NCBI GenBank assembly: GCA_963853835.1
Contig: OY970835.1
Span: 36,220,047-36,284,046 of the forward strand
DNA length: 64,000 nt
Origin: Calendula officinalis
Lineage: Eukaryota; Streptophyta; Magnoliopsida; Asterales; Asteraceae
Reading direction: 5' to 3'
A program made the position numbers and the translations under genes. Positions 34,201 to 46,005 of the stretch are shown in pieces (the stretch's first letter is position 1; each line of letters starts with the position of its first letter). Under the pieces are notes generated by a model that searched no databases, was not told where the DNA came from, and worked only from the letters and a program-made list of their open reading frames with translations.

Positions 34201-37200
34201 TAAATGATTCATAATCATTTGTAAAGAAGCCCGTCGAGTTTTAGTATCAAAATGCGTTTCTTGTTTATGTGGAAAAGATGACGATGATCTAGGTAAGTAG
34301 AATCCAAACCAATTTGGATTCTTGAGTGCTACATTTGTATATAGAACTATCGTTTGAATTAGGATCATGCATATTAATTTCAAACATACTATTACAATGA
34401 ATAGTTATAAAAAATGTTATTTTTCATAAAACAAAATATCATAATCCATTATTCAACAAACGATAAAGCTAAACAATGCATAATTGATAATTGTTCAAAA
34501 CAATAATTAACGCATTAGGAAGGATAAGATCACAGCTTCCATTCATTTAGCTTTCTACTTCACATTCAATCTTGCACATTTGTGTAAATGTGAGTTCCAC
34601 AACTAGTGTCATACACTCAAGATTTATCACGAAAAGTATAGAGTTCTATAATGAAGATACCTAATGTGCTAACTAGAACACATTTGTCCTTCATCAACTC
34701 TGCCACGTAGGCAGGACAATTCCTCCTTCAATGGCCAGTTTCATCGCAATGATGGCAAGAAATATCCTTTGCAGGGTGCTCCTTTTTAGCAGGTGGGGGA
34801 ATCGTAGGTTTGGAAAAGTAAACTAGCTTACCCTTACCTAGACTCTTGCCTTGTGCTTGCGGTTTACCTTCCCTGATTGCAAGAAAAGTATTGGGTAACC
34901 CTTGCTCAACCAGTTTTACCATAGCATGTTCAACGACTGTCTTCCCCATGCTATGTACTTTTAAAACACTTTTCAAACTGGTCATAGTCCTTGGATAGTG
35001 AGGTAAGAATCAAGCTCATTCCAAGAACTTGTGGTAAGGGGTAACCAAGACGTTCCATTGGATCAAGATAGCATTGCATATTCAAGATGTAAGTGCTAAC
35101 TGATTGGCCGTCCTCCTGATTGCAAGCATGGAATGCTTTAACTGTTTTGAACAGTTCAAGTTCTGCCTTTTGTTGAAATATCATTTTCAACTCGCTTATC
35201 ATGTCATATGCTGTGAGTTCCTCGAAGTACTTTCGAATCTCGGGGTTCATGCTCACAAGCATATGAGTAGCAACTTCTTGGTGTTCGTTAAACGTTTCGG
35301 TAAAGGCTTGACGAACAGCAGCAGAATCACTGACAGGAGGTGCCTCAGGTAAGGCCTCTTATAGGTGTATCAACTTTCTCATCTCTAAGGACAATCCTTA
35401 GAATTCGATACCAGAAGATAAAGTTGATATTAGTCAGTTTCAGTTTTCAAGAACTGATTTTTGAGTGGAGATACTTAGGTTTTGATGTTGTTGTTATCTG
35501 TATAACAACCAAAGTTCAAAAAATAGTATTTTCAATAATAATTTCTTTTAATCAATTAACTACCCAATTAATTTTAATTAAAAGCTAAGATCCCATTGAG
35601 CTTCTATCACCGCATCAGTTGATCTGCTAGAGGTGATAGATCCAATAGGTAGGTGACGATCAACAATTGCATTACAAGTGCAACTCTTAGAGGTATGGGA
35701 CTTCATGGCACCTAGTGAACAAGCATCTAGGGTCAAGTGGCATGTTTGTCGCATCGTCGCCTCGAGTCAAGGTCTCACCGTTAACTCGATTAAGTCATCC
35801 AATGTGAAATCATGTCAAAATAGCTCTAGGTCTCACGCGTAGAGAATAATGACCTCGGATCTAGATTCAAACCACGTCTCACGTGAATTCAAAAATAGAA
35901 GCAAGTGATTTACAACCGATTGGACGGCGTGACTTAAATTTTAGGTATGTTAAATTTTAATTAATAAAATTTTATTAAGATATGAATGAATCATGTACTT
36001 CATTCATATCACTTCATAAGTCGTTTAATAAAAGGTAAAAACATTTAACGATTATTAAGGTTTAAGTTTCAAATCGTATTTAAACTTAGTTTAATCTCAA
36101 AACAATTTTAGATTAAAGGTTTAATCATCAATGATTAACTATTATTTTAAGTTTCAAATCATATTTAAACTTAGTTTAATCTCAAAACAATTTTAGATTA
36201 AAGGTTTAATCATCAATGATTAACTAGTAATTATTGATGATTAAATGTTTGGATGTTTTAATGTTTGTGTCAAAAAACCATTTTTAATTGTTTTATTTAC
36301 TTGTATCTAATAGGAAAAGAAAACAACCACAAACATAAATAAAACATGCAACAAATTTTGTGCAAACCTCAACCGATGAAATCCTAGGTTCGGTCACGTG
36401 AGTCATCACGACGGACCGAAGGGTCAAACTAGGGGACGGGCCAACATGAACCCAAACGGGCCTACATAAACCCAATGGGCTCCCACTTGCTCCAAGACAT
36501 TCTTGAGCAAGTAGAACCCAAAATTGTGAAAAAGTGTAATCTGCCAGAAAATTCCAGCAGACTTTGAAGCCCGAAAAGTCACTGAAGGAGTCTTCGTTGG
36601 TCTTCCCGGCCTTCTAAAAAGTTGTAGCCCACGACTTTGCAAGCATTTTAGGCTTTTGAATCGCCCAAAACGGAGTCCGTATGCCTCTGGAAAACCTGTT
36701 TTCGCACAGCCCTCGCTTTTGTGACGGAAATTTGTTGTTTTCTTCATTAGTCTTCAATATTTTTTGTCAACAATTTACAATAAAAAGATAAAATAAATAC
36801 AATCCATTCTATTACTTTTACATTACAAATTGCCCCAAAAATGGCACCAAAAATAAAAGAAAAATAAATGAAACAAATTACAACAATTAAGCCAAAAAAA
36901 AACAAGGCTTTTCCCAAACAACCAAACAACCAAACATCAACCACATTCATTCACAAATGGTCTAGGCTTTCATCGGTTTGCACAAACAAGCAACAATTGA
37001 CAAGGCTTTGGCTTGGGATATGGCAAAAATACATGTTTTGCCATATCAACAAAATGGAATTAAAAATTAAATTCCAAGCCAAATAATCAAAAAATACAAT
37101 AACAAGATTAATTTTTTGATATGATTTTGTAACAAGTGACAATAGGGTTCCAAAAATACCATATTTTAACCCACATTTTTATAAAAATCCGAATATTAAA

Positions 37201-37326
37201 ATAAAAAACCCGTAGGGTTTTTGTTTTTGTCCGATCGGAATTTTAAAAACACAAAAACGATTGATTTTTGCCACTTTTCACAAAATCTAGCTAATTATAT
37301 GATTAATATAATGGCTCTGATACCAC
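31237..37326 (-). pseudogene. Degenerate gag/pol interior of the inner Copia element
   Basis: Only fragments are readable on the minus strand. Gag is at 35262-34951 (MLVSMNPEIRKYFEELTAYD, FHACNQEDGQSVSTYI). The knuckle CHHCDETGH near 34755-34728 ends at a stop where Trp is expected. Integrase/linker relics span about 34383-33200, and RT relics 33141-32839 (SLIVAKGYTQS, DNDETFSPV). Stops and frameshifts are frequent. The 5' leader (35590-37326) is long and non-coding. It cannot have made its own proteins, so it depends on a related helper element. Confidence 0.75.
36064..36224. repeat. Tandem duplication of about 85 bp in the inner Copia leader
   Basis: AAGTTTCAAATC...ATGATTAACTA occurs at 36064 and again at 36149, nearly unchanged (one clear difference, CGTATT versus CATATT). 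Confidence 0.85.
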
Positions 37327-37988
37327 TAATGGTGATTTTCGGTTATTACAAGTAACAAAACGCAGCGGAAAGATTTAATCACCATGAACGGATCTTGATA
37401 TCAATCATACAATTAAACTATAAGAAAATCAAAGAGAATGGTATAAGAATTCATACCCTAGTTGCCTTTGATTATTGTGTATTCGGATGGAGTTGGTGAT
37501 GGATTGAAACCAAGTATTCAATTAGAATACCTCTAAAAGAAAGTCCACACAACACTTCAAGAACACCAAAGGAGGATGCTAGTCCTTGATTCTTGAGAGC
37601 AAAAATAGGAAGAAAACAAAAACACCTTCTTGTGTGTGTTATGGTGCACGTCCAAGAGAGGGGTCAAGGGAGTGTTTATGGACTCATTCATCACACATAA
37701 TTGTGCCATAAAGACCCATTAAAGATTTCCATAAACCATACTTCTATTTTCACTCTAGTCCCTTATTATTTGTTTCTTCTAGTTTGCTCATAATAAAGTT
37801 TCAATATTAACAATTAATATTAAACTTATTATATACAAGCATGAAGCTTTTATATATTAATAATTAATGTAATTACACTAATTACACTAATTATATAATG
37901 GTGTTTAGTGTTTAAGTGTGTGACCCTTTAGGCTCACAAACAACTAGCCATATAACTATATGTTATACGCGTGAAGCATATTCCAACA
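37327..37988 (-). repeat. 5' LTR of the inner Copia element
   Basis: 662 bp, same sequence as 30575-31236. The primer binding site is the reverse of GGCTCTGATACCA at 37313-37325. Confidence 0.92.
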
Positions 37989-39033
37989 TGTTTCTTCCAT
38001 AGTACAAGGCATGTACTATTTGCATCCCAAATTCATTTATTTGGTCCAAAGCTCCCGTCTTGTGGGTCATACACCGAATTATTGTTGTAATGAGAATACC
38101 CCACATAGGACCAAATTCATTTCTTTCGATTGTGCCCGTTGTTCCTCTTCGACCCAAAAATGGTAAAACTGAGCGTGCCTCTGTTCTATCAACAAATGGA
38201 TCATACTGAGCTTGGGCAGGAAGTCTCAGTGCTTCACGAATAATGGCAGTAGAAACAAATGCCCTTCTTTGATCTCTAATTACCCACCCAGCAATCATAT
38301 CTGGAGAATCGAGTTGAGAAGAGTACCAAAATTCGCATAGCATTTCTGGGTAAATTGCTCTAGGAGACAAGGTCAGTGCACGAGCAATTGGGCAATTCTT
38401 CAGAAACGTCACAATGTTTGTGAATTCTTGGCATGCCCAGGCTTGAGGAATATTGAAGTTTGCTGTTATGTTGTTCCTTGCAAACCTGGGCAGTTCATCG
38501 TTTCGGAATTTGATTTCCGATTCAACTTCTGGAGCGAAGAAATTGTAATTTTCCATTTGTGATTTTGATTTAAATGTTTGTGCTTGCTAAGAAAGAGTGA
38601 AATCCTTAATCGCAGAGAGAATTTTAGATGAAAGAATGAAATAACTGTTGAAAAATATTTGAAGGTAAAAGAAAAACGGTTATTTAAAGGTAATTAAGGT
38701 ATTGGGAAGTAAAAACGGCTGATTTGACTGCCTTATCCTCTGCCAACGGTAACTTTCCTATTAAGAAAGGTTACCGTTTGAGCAGTATGAGGATGAAGCT
38801 CGGTGTGAGCGCCGTAATACCCCAATACTGAGTAAAAAATAATTATGTTAAAAAAAAATTTTAAAAATATAAAAACAATTAATTTACTCTTGAAATTAAA
38901 AAAAATAAAAATTTTAAATTTTGATGATAACAGACTAGTGACTGAGCGGTCAGTATCAACAAGAGTGATACTGAGCGTTCAGTTTTAATGAAAATTAAGA
39001 AAAAAAATTAAGGATTCAACATACCTAATTGCC

Positions 39034-42000
39034 CTAGTAAATACATAAATCTACCTCAGGAAGAGGTTTAGTAAACACATCAGCCAATTGTGCATCTGTT
39101 GGTACATAATCTACCTCAACCTTACCTTTTTCCACATTATCTCGAATAAAGTGGTGTCTGATATCAATGTGCTTGGTTTTGGAGTGATAGACTGGGTTCT
39201 CTGTGATAGCAATAGCACTCTTGTTATCACAATGAATGGGAGTTTTATGAAAGTCGAACCCATAGTCTAATAGTTGATACTGCATCCATAATAATTGAGC
39301 ACAACAACTTCCTGCAGCAACATATTCTGCTTCTGCTGTGGAAGTTGCTACCGAATTTTGCTTCTTGGATGACCAACCAACCAGTCTTCCACCTAGGAAT
39401 TGACATCCTCCACTTGTGCTCTTTCTGTCCAATCTACAACCTGCAAAATCTGCATCTGTGTACCCTTCAAGGTCAAAGTTTGAGTCTTTGGGATACCAAA
39501 GACCCGGGTTAGGAGTACCTGTAAGATATCTAAAGATGCGCTTAACTGCTTTCATGTGTGATTCTTTAGGATCAGCCTGATACCGAGCACACAAGCATGT
39601 TGCAAACATGATATCAGGCCTGCTAGCAGTTAAGTAAAGTAAGGAACCAATCATACCTCGGTATGTGGATTGACATACTGGTTTACCAGTTTCATCCTTA
39701 CTTATCTTATCCTGAGTACCCATGGGAGTGTGCATGGAAGATAAATTTTCAAATTTGTATTTCTTTAACATGTCATGCACATACTTACTTTGATTTATAA
39801 AAGTGCCATCAGGCTTTTGTTCAACTTGTAAACCAAGAAAGTAAGTAAGTTCTCCCATCATACTCATCTGATACTGAGTTGACATTATCTTAGCAAACCA
39901 GTCACACATTGACTTGTCAGTGGAGCCAAAGATAATATCATCTACATATATCTGAATGAGTAAGATGTCAGAACCTTTCCTTTTTGAAAATAATGTTTTA
40001 TCAATTTTACCTCTTGTAAATTTATTTTCAATAAGGTACTAAGACAGGGTGTCATACCAGGCTCTTGGAGCTTGTTTGAGCCCATATAGAGCTTTATCAA
40101 GCTTGAAAACATAATTAGGAAATTTGGGATCAACAAAACCTGGAGGTTGTTTAACATAAACTTCTTCTTGTAGTTTTCCATTTAGAAAAGCACTTTTGAC
40201 GTCCATCTGATAAACTTTGAAATTCTTAAAGGCTGCATATGCAAAATACAACCTAATAGCTTCAATTCTTGCAACTGGTGCAAAAGTTTCATCATAGTCA
40301 ATGCCTTCTTCTTGCCTGTAACCTTGAGCAACTAACCTTGCTTTGTTTCTGATGACAACACCATCCTTGTCCATCTTGTTTCTGAACACCCACTTAGTAC
40401 CAATAATAGTTTTGCCAGTAGGAGGTGATACTAAGTTCTAAACTTTGTTTCTTTCAAACTCTGTGAGCTCTTCTTGCATAGCCTCTACCCAATCTTCATC
40501 TAATAAAGCTTCATCAGCTTTCTTTGGTTCAATGGTAGATAGAAAACTTGAGAAGAAACAAAAGTTTGCAGTTGCTTGGGTTGGAAATTCTAATTTTCTT
40601 CTTGTTTGGACACCTTCTTCAATAGGACCAATAATGTTAGAGTGTGGATGGTCTCTGTGTTCCCTTAAATTGTTTCCTAAGGGAGCATTTGAAATAGGAT
40701 CAACAGTATCTTGTTGATTTGGTGTGTTGTCTGTCTGATACTGAGTGGAATTCTGATCAGTATTAGACAGTGCAGGTTGCTGTTCATCTTCATTTTGCAG
40801 AGGTGATGTGGATTCTTGTGAAGTGTTGGATGTTTCACCTTCTTCATAGATAGAATGATTCAGATCATGAGTTGGAAACTCAGTTTGGAGGTCCTCTGTT
40901 ATGGGAACCTCAATATTAGTCTCATTTGAGTGATACTGAGTTTGAACTTGATCAGTTTCATTAAACTTATTAGGAATAAAGTGTGGATGAAACTTAGGCT
41001 GTTCAGCAATGGAGTGTTCTGGATTGCATAGAATATCTATGCCACTTATGTCTTCACTTGCTGAGGTAGAATGCTCATTCTGATCTTCATCGAATGTGAC
41101 ATGAATGGATTCTACAATCATCTTGGTTGAGATGATATACACTCTGAAAGCTTTAGAGTGTGGTGAGTAGCCCATGAACACACCTTCATTTGCTTTGGGA
41201 GCAAATTTATTGAGATTTTGTTTTGTACTGAGTACAAAGCATTTACTCCCAAAGATGTGGAAGTATTCCACATTAGGAATCTTGCCATTGTATAACTCAT
41301 ATGGAGTCTTCAGATGTCTTTGGACGATTGTGGCTCTATTTTGAGTGAAGTTTGCACAGTTTACAGCTTCAGCCCAGAAACTCAGTGCCAGTCCAGCATG
41401 GCATAATAAAGTTCTTGCAGCTTCAATCAGTGTTCTATTCTTTCTTTCTACAACACCATTTTGTTGTGGTGTGTAGGCTGCAGAGAAGTTTTGAATGATT
41501 CCTTTTTCTTCACAGAAATCGGCTAATACTGAGTTCTTAAACTCAGTACCATGGTCACTTCTAAGTTGCTTGACCTTGTTGCCTTTTTGAAGTTCCTCTC
41601 TTTTTATAAAGGCAATGATTTCTGTTGTTGCATCTGACTTAGTCTTGAGGAAGATGACCCAAGTATATCTTGAAAATTCATCAACCAAGACTAGAGTATA
41701 GATCTTTTTGGCCAAAGATAGTGTGCTGATGGGGCCAAAAAGATCCATATGTATCATAGTAAGAGGTTCATTAATGGAATGATTGACTTTGGACTTGAAT
41801 GAACTCTTCTTCTGCTTGCCCATTTCACATGCTGAGCATAACTTATCTTTTGAATAAGTAATAGTGAGCAGCCCTCTCACCAGTTTCTTCATACTGAGCT
41901 CGTTGATATTTCTAAAGTTGATGTGAGAGAGTTTCTTGTGCCATAGCCAATACAATTCTGGCTTGACTTTAGAAAGCAGACAAACTCGAATAGTTGGATC

Positions 42001-42659
42001 TATTTCAGATAGGTTGACCACATATACGTCTTTTTCTCTTCTAGCAATGAGTACAGGCTGGCCTTTATCATTGTAGATGATTCCTGCAACCTTCCTGAAT
42101 CGAGCTTCATTTTCATCATCACACATCTGGCTGATACTGAGCAGATTGTGTTTTAGACCCTCTACATAGGCAACTCTTTTAAAAGTTATGTTGCCTGCCT
42201 TGATCACACCATAACCTCTTGTCTTTCCCACCGAGTCATCTCCAAATTTAACAGAAGGACCCTTCTCTGGAGTATAATTGAGAAGGTATTCCATACTGCC
42301 TGTCATGTGTCTTGAGCAGCCACTATCTAAATACCATTTTCTGTCACCCTGCACAAGACACGAAATAATAGTTAGTTCTTTTTAGGAACCCATTTTTGAA
42401 TGGGACCTTTGGTGGGATAAACATATTTTGACTTGATCTCTTTATATGGAGAGGTTGGTATCACTTTGGGGGAAACTTTAGAAGTTTTCTTTGGTGATAC
42501 TGACTTAGTTTCTCTCCTTTTCTTTGGTACTGAGTACCTAGGACTTGAGAGATCAGTCCAGCATTCATCTCCCTTGTGACCAGTATGATGACACCTATAA
42601 CATTTTCTAGGTCTATTTCTAAACATATTTTCATAAGGTATTTTAGAAAAATGTTTCAC
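39034..42659 (-). pseudogene. Pol of the Sirevirus-like element: protease, integrase, RT, RNase H
   Basis: 42659-42372 has a second knuckle CYRCHHTGHKGDEC. 42354-40438 (638 codons) carries the protease WYLDSGCSRHMTG, pre-integrase LYWLWHKKLSHIN, and an integrase with D, D and E in HMDLFGP, LRSDHGTEFKN and TPQQNGVVERKNRT, then a Gln/Ser/Thr-rich linker. RT follows at 40389-40039 (KARLVAQGYRQEEGIDYDETF, QMDVKSAFLNG), the catalytic YVDD near 39935, and RNase H at 39909-39034 (YTDADFAG, STAEAEYVA). TAG stops at 40440 and 40040 interrupt it, and the end (TKPLPE) is shifted by a one-base loss near 39050. Motifs are otherwise well kept, so decay is recent. Confidence 0.88.
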
Positions 42660-43123
42660 TTTTGGTAGGTCAGTATGAACAAGTTTTGCAAATTGTTTAC
42701 TTAAAGATTTTACCTGATCACTAAGTGTTTTTAAAATATTAATTTTTTCATTTTTAATAGGTGTTTTAACATTTTGTTTTACTGGTTTAAAGGGTGGTGG
42801 ATCTGGTTGCTTCTTTTTATTTGACAGAGAAGTCTTTCTAATATTATTAGTGGTAGACTTCTGGTCTCTGCCAACTAAGGACCTAGTTAAAGTTGTTTTT
42901 TGTTTATCATGTTTTGAAGAAACAACTTTAACAGGTTCTTTAGATTTCTCAGTATGTGATGTTTCTGTTCCTGCAACTTCTGTATTAGATGAAACATTTG
43001 AGATAGAAGTTGTCTTATTATCATTATATAATTCAAAAGTTGTTGTATTAAATAATAATTCAAAAGGTGGAACAGCAGAGGTGTCATACTGAACTATTGG
43101 GAGCTCAGTATCAGAAATTTCTT

Positions 43124-44884
43124 TTATAGAAAATTCAATACTGGTTCTTGTAGCTCAGTATAGCACTTTGAGCAGATGGAGGGACCAATAGGTTTTTTTA
43201 AAATTTCATTTTCCTCATCATCTGACTCAGTTTGACATCCAACTTCACATAAAGTTTTAGCTTTTACAAAATTAATAGGGTTTATAGTAGAAAACTCTTC
43301 AAATAAATCAGCAAAATTGTTCCTATTTTTAAATTGAGGATCAACACCAAGTGCAGCCCTCACATTCTCTGGAAATTGTTGATTTAAATATTTATTTAAT
43401 TTTATTGAAGCATTTCCCCAAGATTTACACTGTTTTTCAAATTTCTCTTTTTCAAGTTTGTGTAAATGAGCTTTATCAGCTAATCTTTGGTTAATGTCTT
43501 TTAAATCTGAAAAGTTTAATTCTAAATCTTTATACTTTGCTAGTTTATCTAACTTTTCATTGTTTACCCTTTCAAGTTCTTGAATTGTTAATTTTAAAGC
43601 TTTTTCTTTTTGTACAGAAGTTTTAAGATCAACAATCATATACTCAAAAATCTTAGTCTTTTCATTCACTGAATAAGTTTGAAAGGAACTTACCTTGTAC
43701 AACTGAGTGGAATCCCAATCAGTATGAACACTCATCCTCTCAGCCTCTTTGATATCCTTTTCAAAAGAGCTCTTCAAATCATCTTCAGTGAAAGCCATAA
43801 AGGCTTTATTCTCAATCTCTTCCTCATCATCACTTAAGTCTTCATCCATCCAGGCTTCTGAGTAAAGTGCTTGATGAGGTGCTCCATTCCCTTCTGCCCT
43901 CTTGCCCTTGCTCCAATTCTTCAGCTTGACATATTTGTCTCTATACCTTTTTAGCTCGGTATGCAATCTTGTCATTTTGGTCAGTCTCAGAAGACTTGGT
44001 ATGACAATTTGCAGCAATATGTCCAGCCTTTCCACACCTATAGCACATACCTGATCTTGGGTCAGTATTAGAAGAGCTAACACCAAGCCTCTTCTTCTTC
44101 AACTGATCCAGCTTCATAGACATAAGAGCCATTTGAGTTTCAAGCTCTTCTGCCTCAGTATCAGCTAGATCAACTTCTGGTTCATCTGGCTTAGTCACAG
44201 TATAGGCCTGTTGCACAACTAGAGCCATGCCAGTGGAAGCTTTGTCAGTTTTCTTCCAGTTGATCAGTCTTGCAGCATTATTCTCCTCATGATTCAACAT
44301 TAGACCATACAAAGTTTGAAGAGTGTATGACTCAATGTTGTTAGCAGCATTGACAGAGTTTGTCATGTCAAGAAATTGTTGAGGAAGACTATCCAGGAAC
44401 TTTTGAACAAGCTCTCCTTCCTCTTTCACAATGCCTACACTGATTAAATCATGGATAACAGTATTGAACCTGTTATAGAGAGTGGTGATGTCTTCATTTG
44501 GAGTTGAGAAGAAGTTTTCATATTTCCTTCTCATGTTGCTTTTTCTTTGCAACTTCACCTTTGTTGTGCCTTCATAGGTGACTGATAGGCTATCCCACAT
44601 AGCCTTTGCTGTTGGCAATTTCATAATTGCATTAAGTATTTCTTTGGTAACAGCATTACCAATCACTCCCTTTGCTCTTGAGTCTAGACTGAATAACTGA
44701 CGGTCAGTATCAGTCCAGGTGTGTTTCATTGTGGGATGATAGGACCATCATTTAGCACAGTGAGCATTTCATGATGAATGGATTCAAGATACCACTGAGC
44801 TTTTAGCTTCCATTGATGGAAGTCTTTTCCATCAAAGATGGGTACTCCCTTTCCAGACATAACTGGTGCAACAATGGTGGACAT
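43124..44884 (-). pseudogene. Gag of the Sirevirus-like element (frameshifted)
   Basis: It starts at 44884 (MSTIVAPVMSGKGVPIFDGK) and runs to a stop near 44733. The frame continues one step over at 44729-43941 with the UBN2-type gag core (LPTAKAMWDSLSVTYEG, LVQKFLDSLPQQF) and a CCHC zinc knuckle CYRCGKAGHIAANC at about 44053-44012. A second frameshift near 43970 leads to 43124, an acidic and coiled-coil extension (DEDLSDDEEE, LERVNNEKLDKLAKYKDLEL). A long coiled-coil extension after the knuckle is typical of Sirevirus gag. At least two frameshifts make it non-functional. Confidence 0.8.
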
Positions 44885-44969
44885 TTTTGATTTTGGAGTA
44901 TGAGAAGGATAAGTATAAGGGATGGCTGCCAGGGTTATAGATCGACTAAATAAGAGTTTATTTAGCCTG

Positions 44970-44980
44970 CTCTGATACCA
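44970..44980 (-). other. Primer binding site of the Sirevirus-like element
   Basis: The plus strand reads CTCTGATACCA, i.e. TGGTATCAGAG on the minus strand, two bases after the 5' LTR. It is complementary to initiator-methionine tRNA. Confidence 0.85.
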
Positions 44981-44982
44981 GT

Positions 44983-45484
44983 TGTTAGGTCACAACAACC
45001 CTGTTTTTGATGTTAATTGATAGAATATTATACTTAGAGAAATATTAGAGTGATAACACAAGAATATAGTCAATGTATAAATCCACTAAGTGTGGCTTGT
45101 TGCGGAATAACAAGACCACTGATCAATTACAAAGATATGAAAGTGTAAAGTGAATTGGTAAGTTCTCCTTTGCAAGATGATCTCTATTTATAATGATATA
45201 GAGATCTTACATAATGGGCAAAGGAGTAACCGAAGGACTAAACTAGGCAAATGACTAAGATCAAGGGAATTGATCTTAGTCCGTTACAAAATATAACTCA
45301 GTCCTTCTACTCAGTCCTTGTACTCAGTATCACTATTCGATAATGAGTACTGATACTGAGTTCCAATACTGATCACTCAGTATCAGACCTAAACTTAGCT
45401 ATATTATTCTACATATTATTCAAGACTAGTCTAGGTTGTTTTGTTATCTTAAGATCCAAAGGGGCAAGGCTTTTTGCCTTAACA
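44983..45484 (-). repeat. 5' LTR of the Sirevirus-like element
   Basis: Same sequence as 26672-27160 except for about six substitutions and an extra 13 bp (ACTCAGTCCTTGT near 45310). It is the 5' LTR because the primer site lies next to its left (plus-strand) edge. Confidence 0.9.
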
Positions 45485-46005
45485 ATGAGTACCTATTGGT
45501 AAAACTTACTAAATAAAGTAAGGAACGAATATATATAGAAATGAAAAGGATGTGACTAGTAATAATTATATATTATAGTCAACAGAGATATAAAAGTATT
45601 ATGTTATCGATAAATGAGAAATGTATCTTATGAAATAAGTAAGTATATGGACTTTCTAGAGTCCTAGACGTAGTAGTAGATGTGAATGGTTAATGATCGA
45701 GTCCATGGGACTATACATGTACGTTCATACTATGTTGAACTAGTTATATATGGTTATTATTGAATAACTAACTTGTTTGATGGTTTATGTGATAGCCGAA
45801 GGCTTTGATTGAAATAACTGTTGAGTTATGGTAAAAATGAGGTGATGTGATGATGCGGGGGACCCCCGGTCATGAGGTGTGGAATGAGGGGCGGTTGGGT
45901 GGATTCCCATCGACTCATCCACGTTAGTAGTCTTGCTAACTTGACGTATTCCGACGAGTAAGGCAGGTATCGGTAGATTGGGCGAATCCCTCTTGCCGGT
46001 ATCTT

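Larger units (their letters stand above)
30575..37988 (-). mobile_element. Copia element with apparently identical LTRs and non-canonical TG...TA ends
   Basis: It is bracketed by a perfect TGTTT duplication (30570-30574 and 37989-37993). LTRs are 30575-31236 and 37327-37988, both 662 bp and, by line-by-line reading, identical. On the minus strand each LTR starts TGTTGGAATATG and ends CACCATTA, so the terminus is TA, not CA. The primer site (TGGTATCAGAGCC) is one base further. The internal part has only broken gag/pol. It is the innermost and youngest layer, and it disrupts the third ORF of its host element. Confidence 0.9.
27242..38556 (-). pseudogene. Third ORF of the Sirevirus-like element, spliced, split by a nested Copia element
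   Basis: On the minus strand it begins at 38556 (MENYNFFAPEVESEIKFRND), runs to 37989, is cut by the element at 30575-37988, and resumes in the same frame at 30569. A donor (CTCAG|GTATGA) at 29748 and an acceptor (TTTCTTTAG) at 29068 define a 680-bp intron with matching phase. Exon 2 is 29067-27242. About 1070 codons in all, with one in-frame TAA at 29881-29883. Exon 1 resembles the 'putative plant transposon protein' ORF found after pol in many Sireviruses (FTNIVTFLKNCPIARALTL), then a long acidic stretch. Exon 2 starts with a helical, coiled-coil-like segment (about 29050-28930), followed by Pro/Gln-rich linkers, basic clusters (EKRQRD, EKRRRL, RRRQRTRSA) and a folded-looking C-terminus. 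No signal peptide or membrane segment is seen. Such ORFs are often called env-like; function is unknown. Confidence 0.75.
26672..45484 (-). mobile_element. Sirevirus-like Ty1/copia retrotransposon nested in the outer LTR
   Basis: It is bracketed by a perfect ATGAG duplication (26667-26671 and 45485-45489). LTRs: 26672-27160 (489 bp) and 44983-45484 (502 bp), TGTTAGGTCACAAC...TGCCTTAACA on the plus strand. The coding order on the minus strand is gag, protease-integrase-RT-RNase H (Copia order), then a third ORF. The size of about 11.4 kb without the nested element, the long coiled-coil gag extension and an ORF after pol are Sirevirus-lineage traits. The LTRs differ by about six substitutions and one 13-bp indel. 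Stops and frameshifts in gag and pol mean the copy is probably inactive. Confidence 0.9.
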
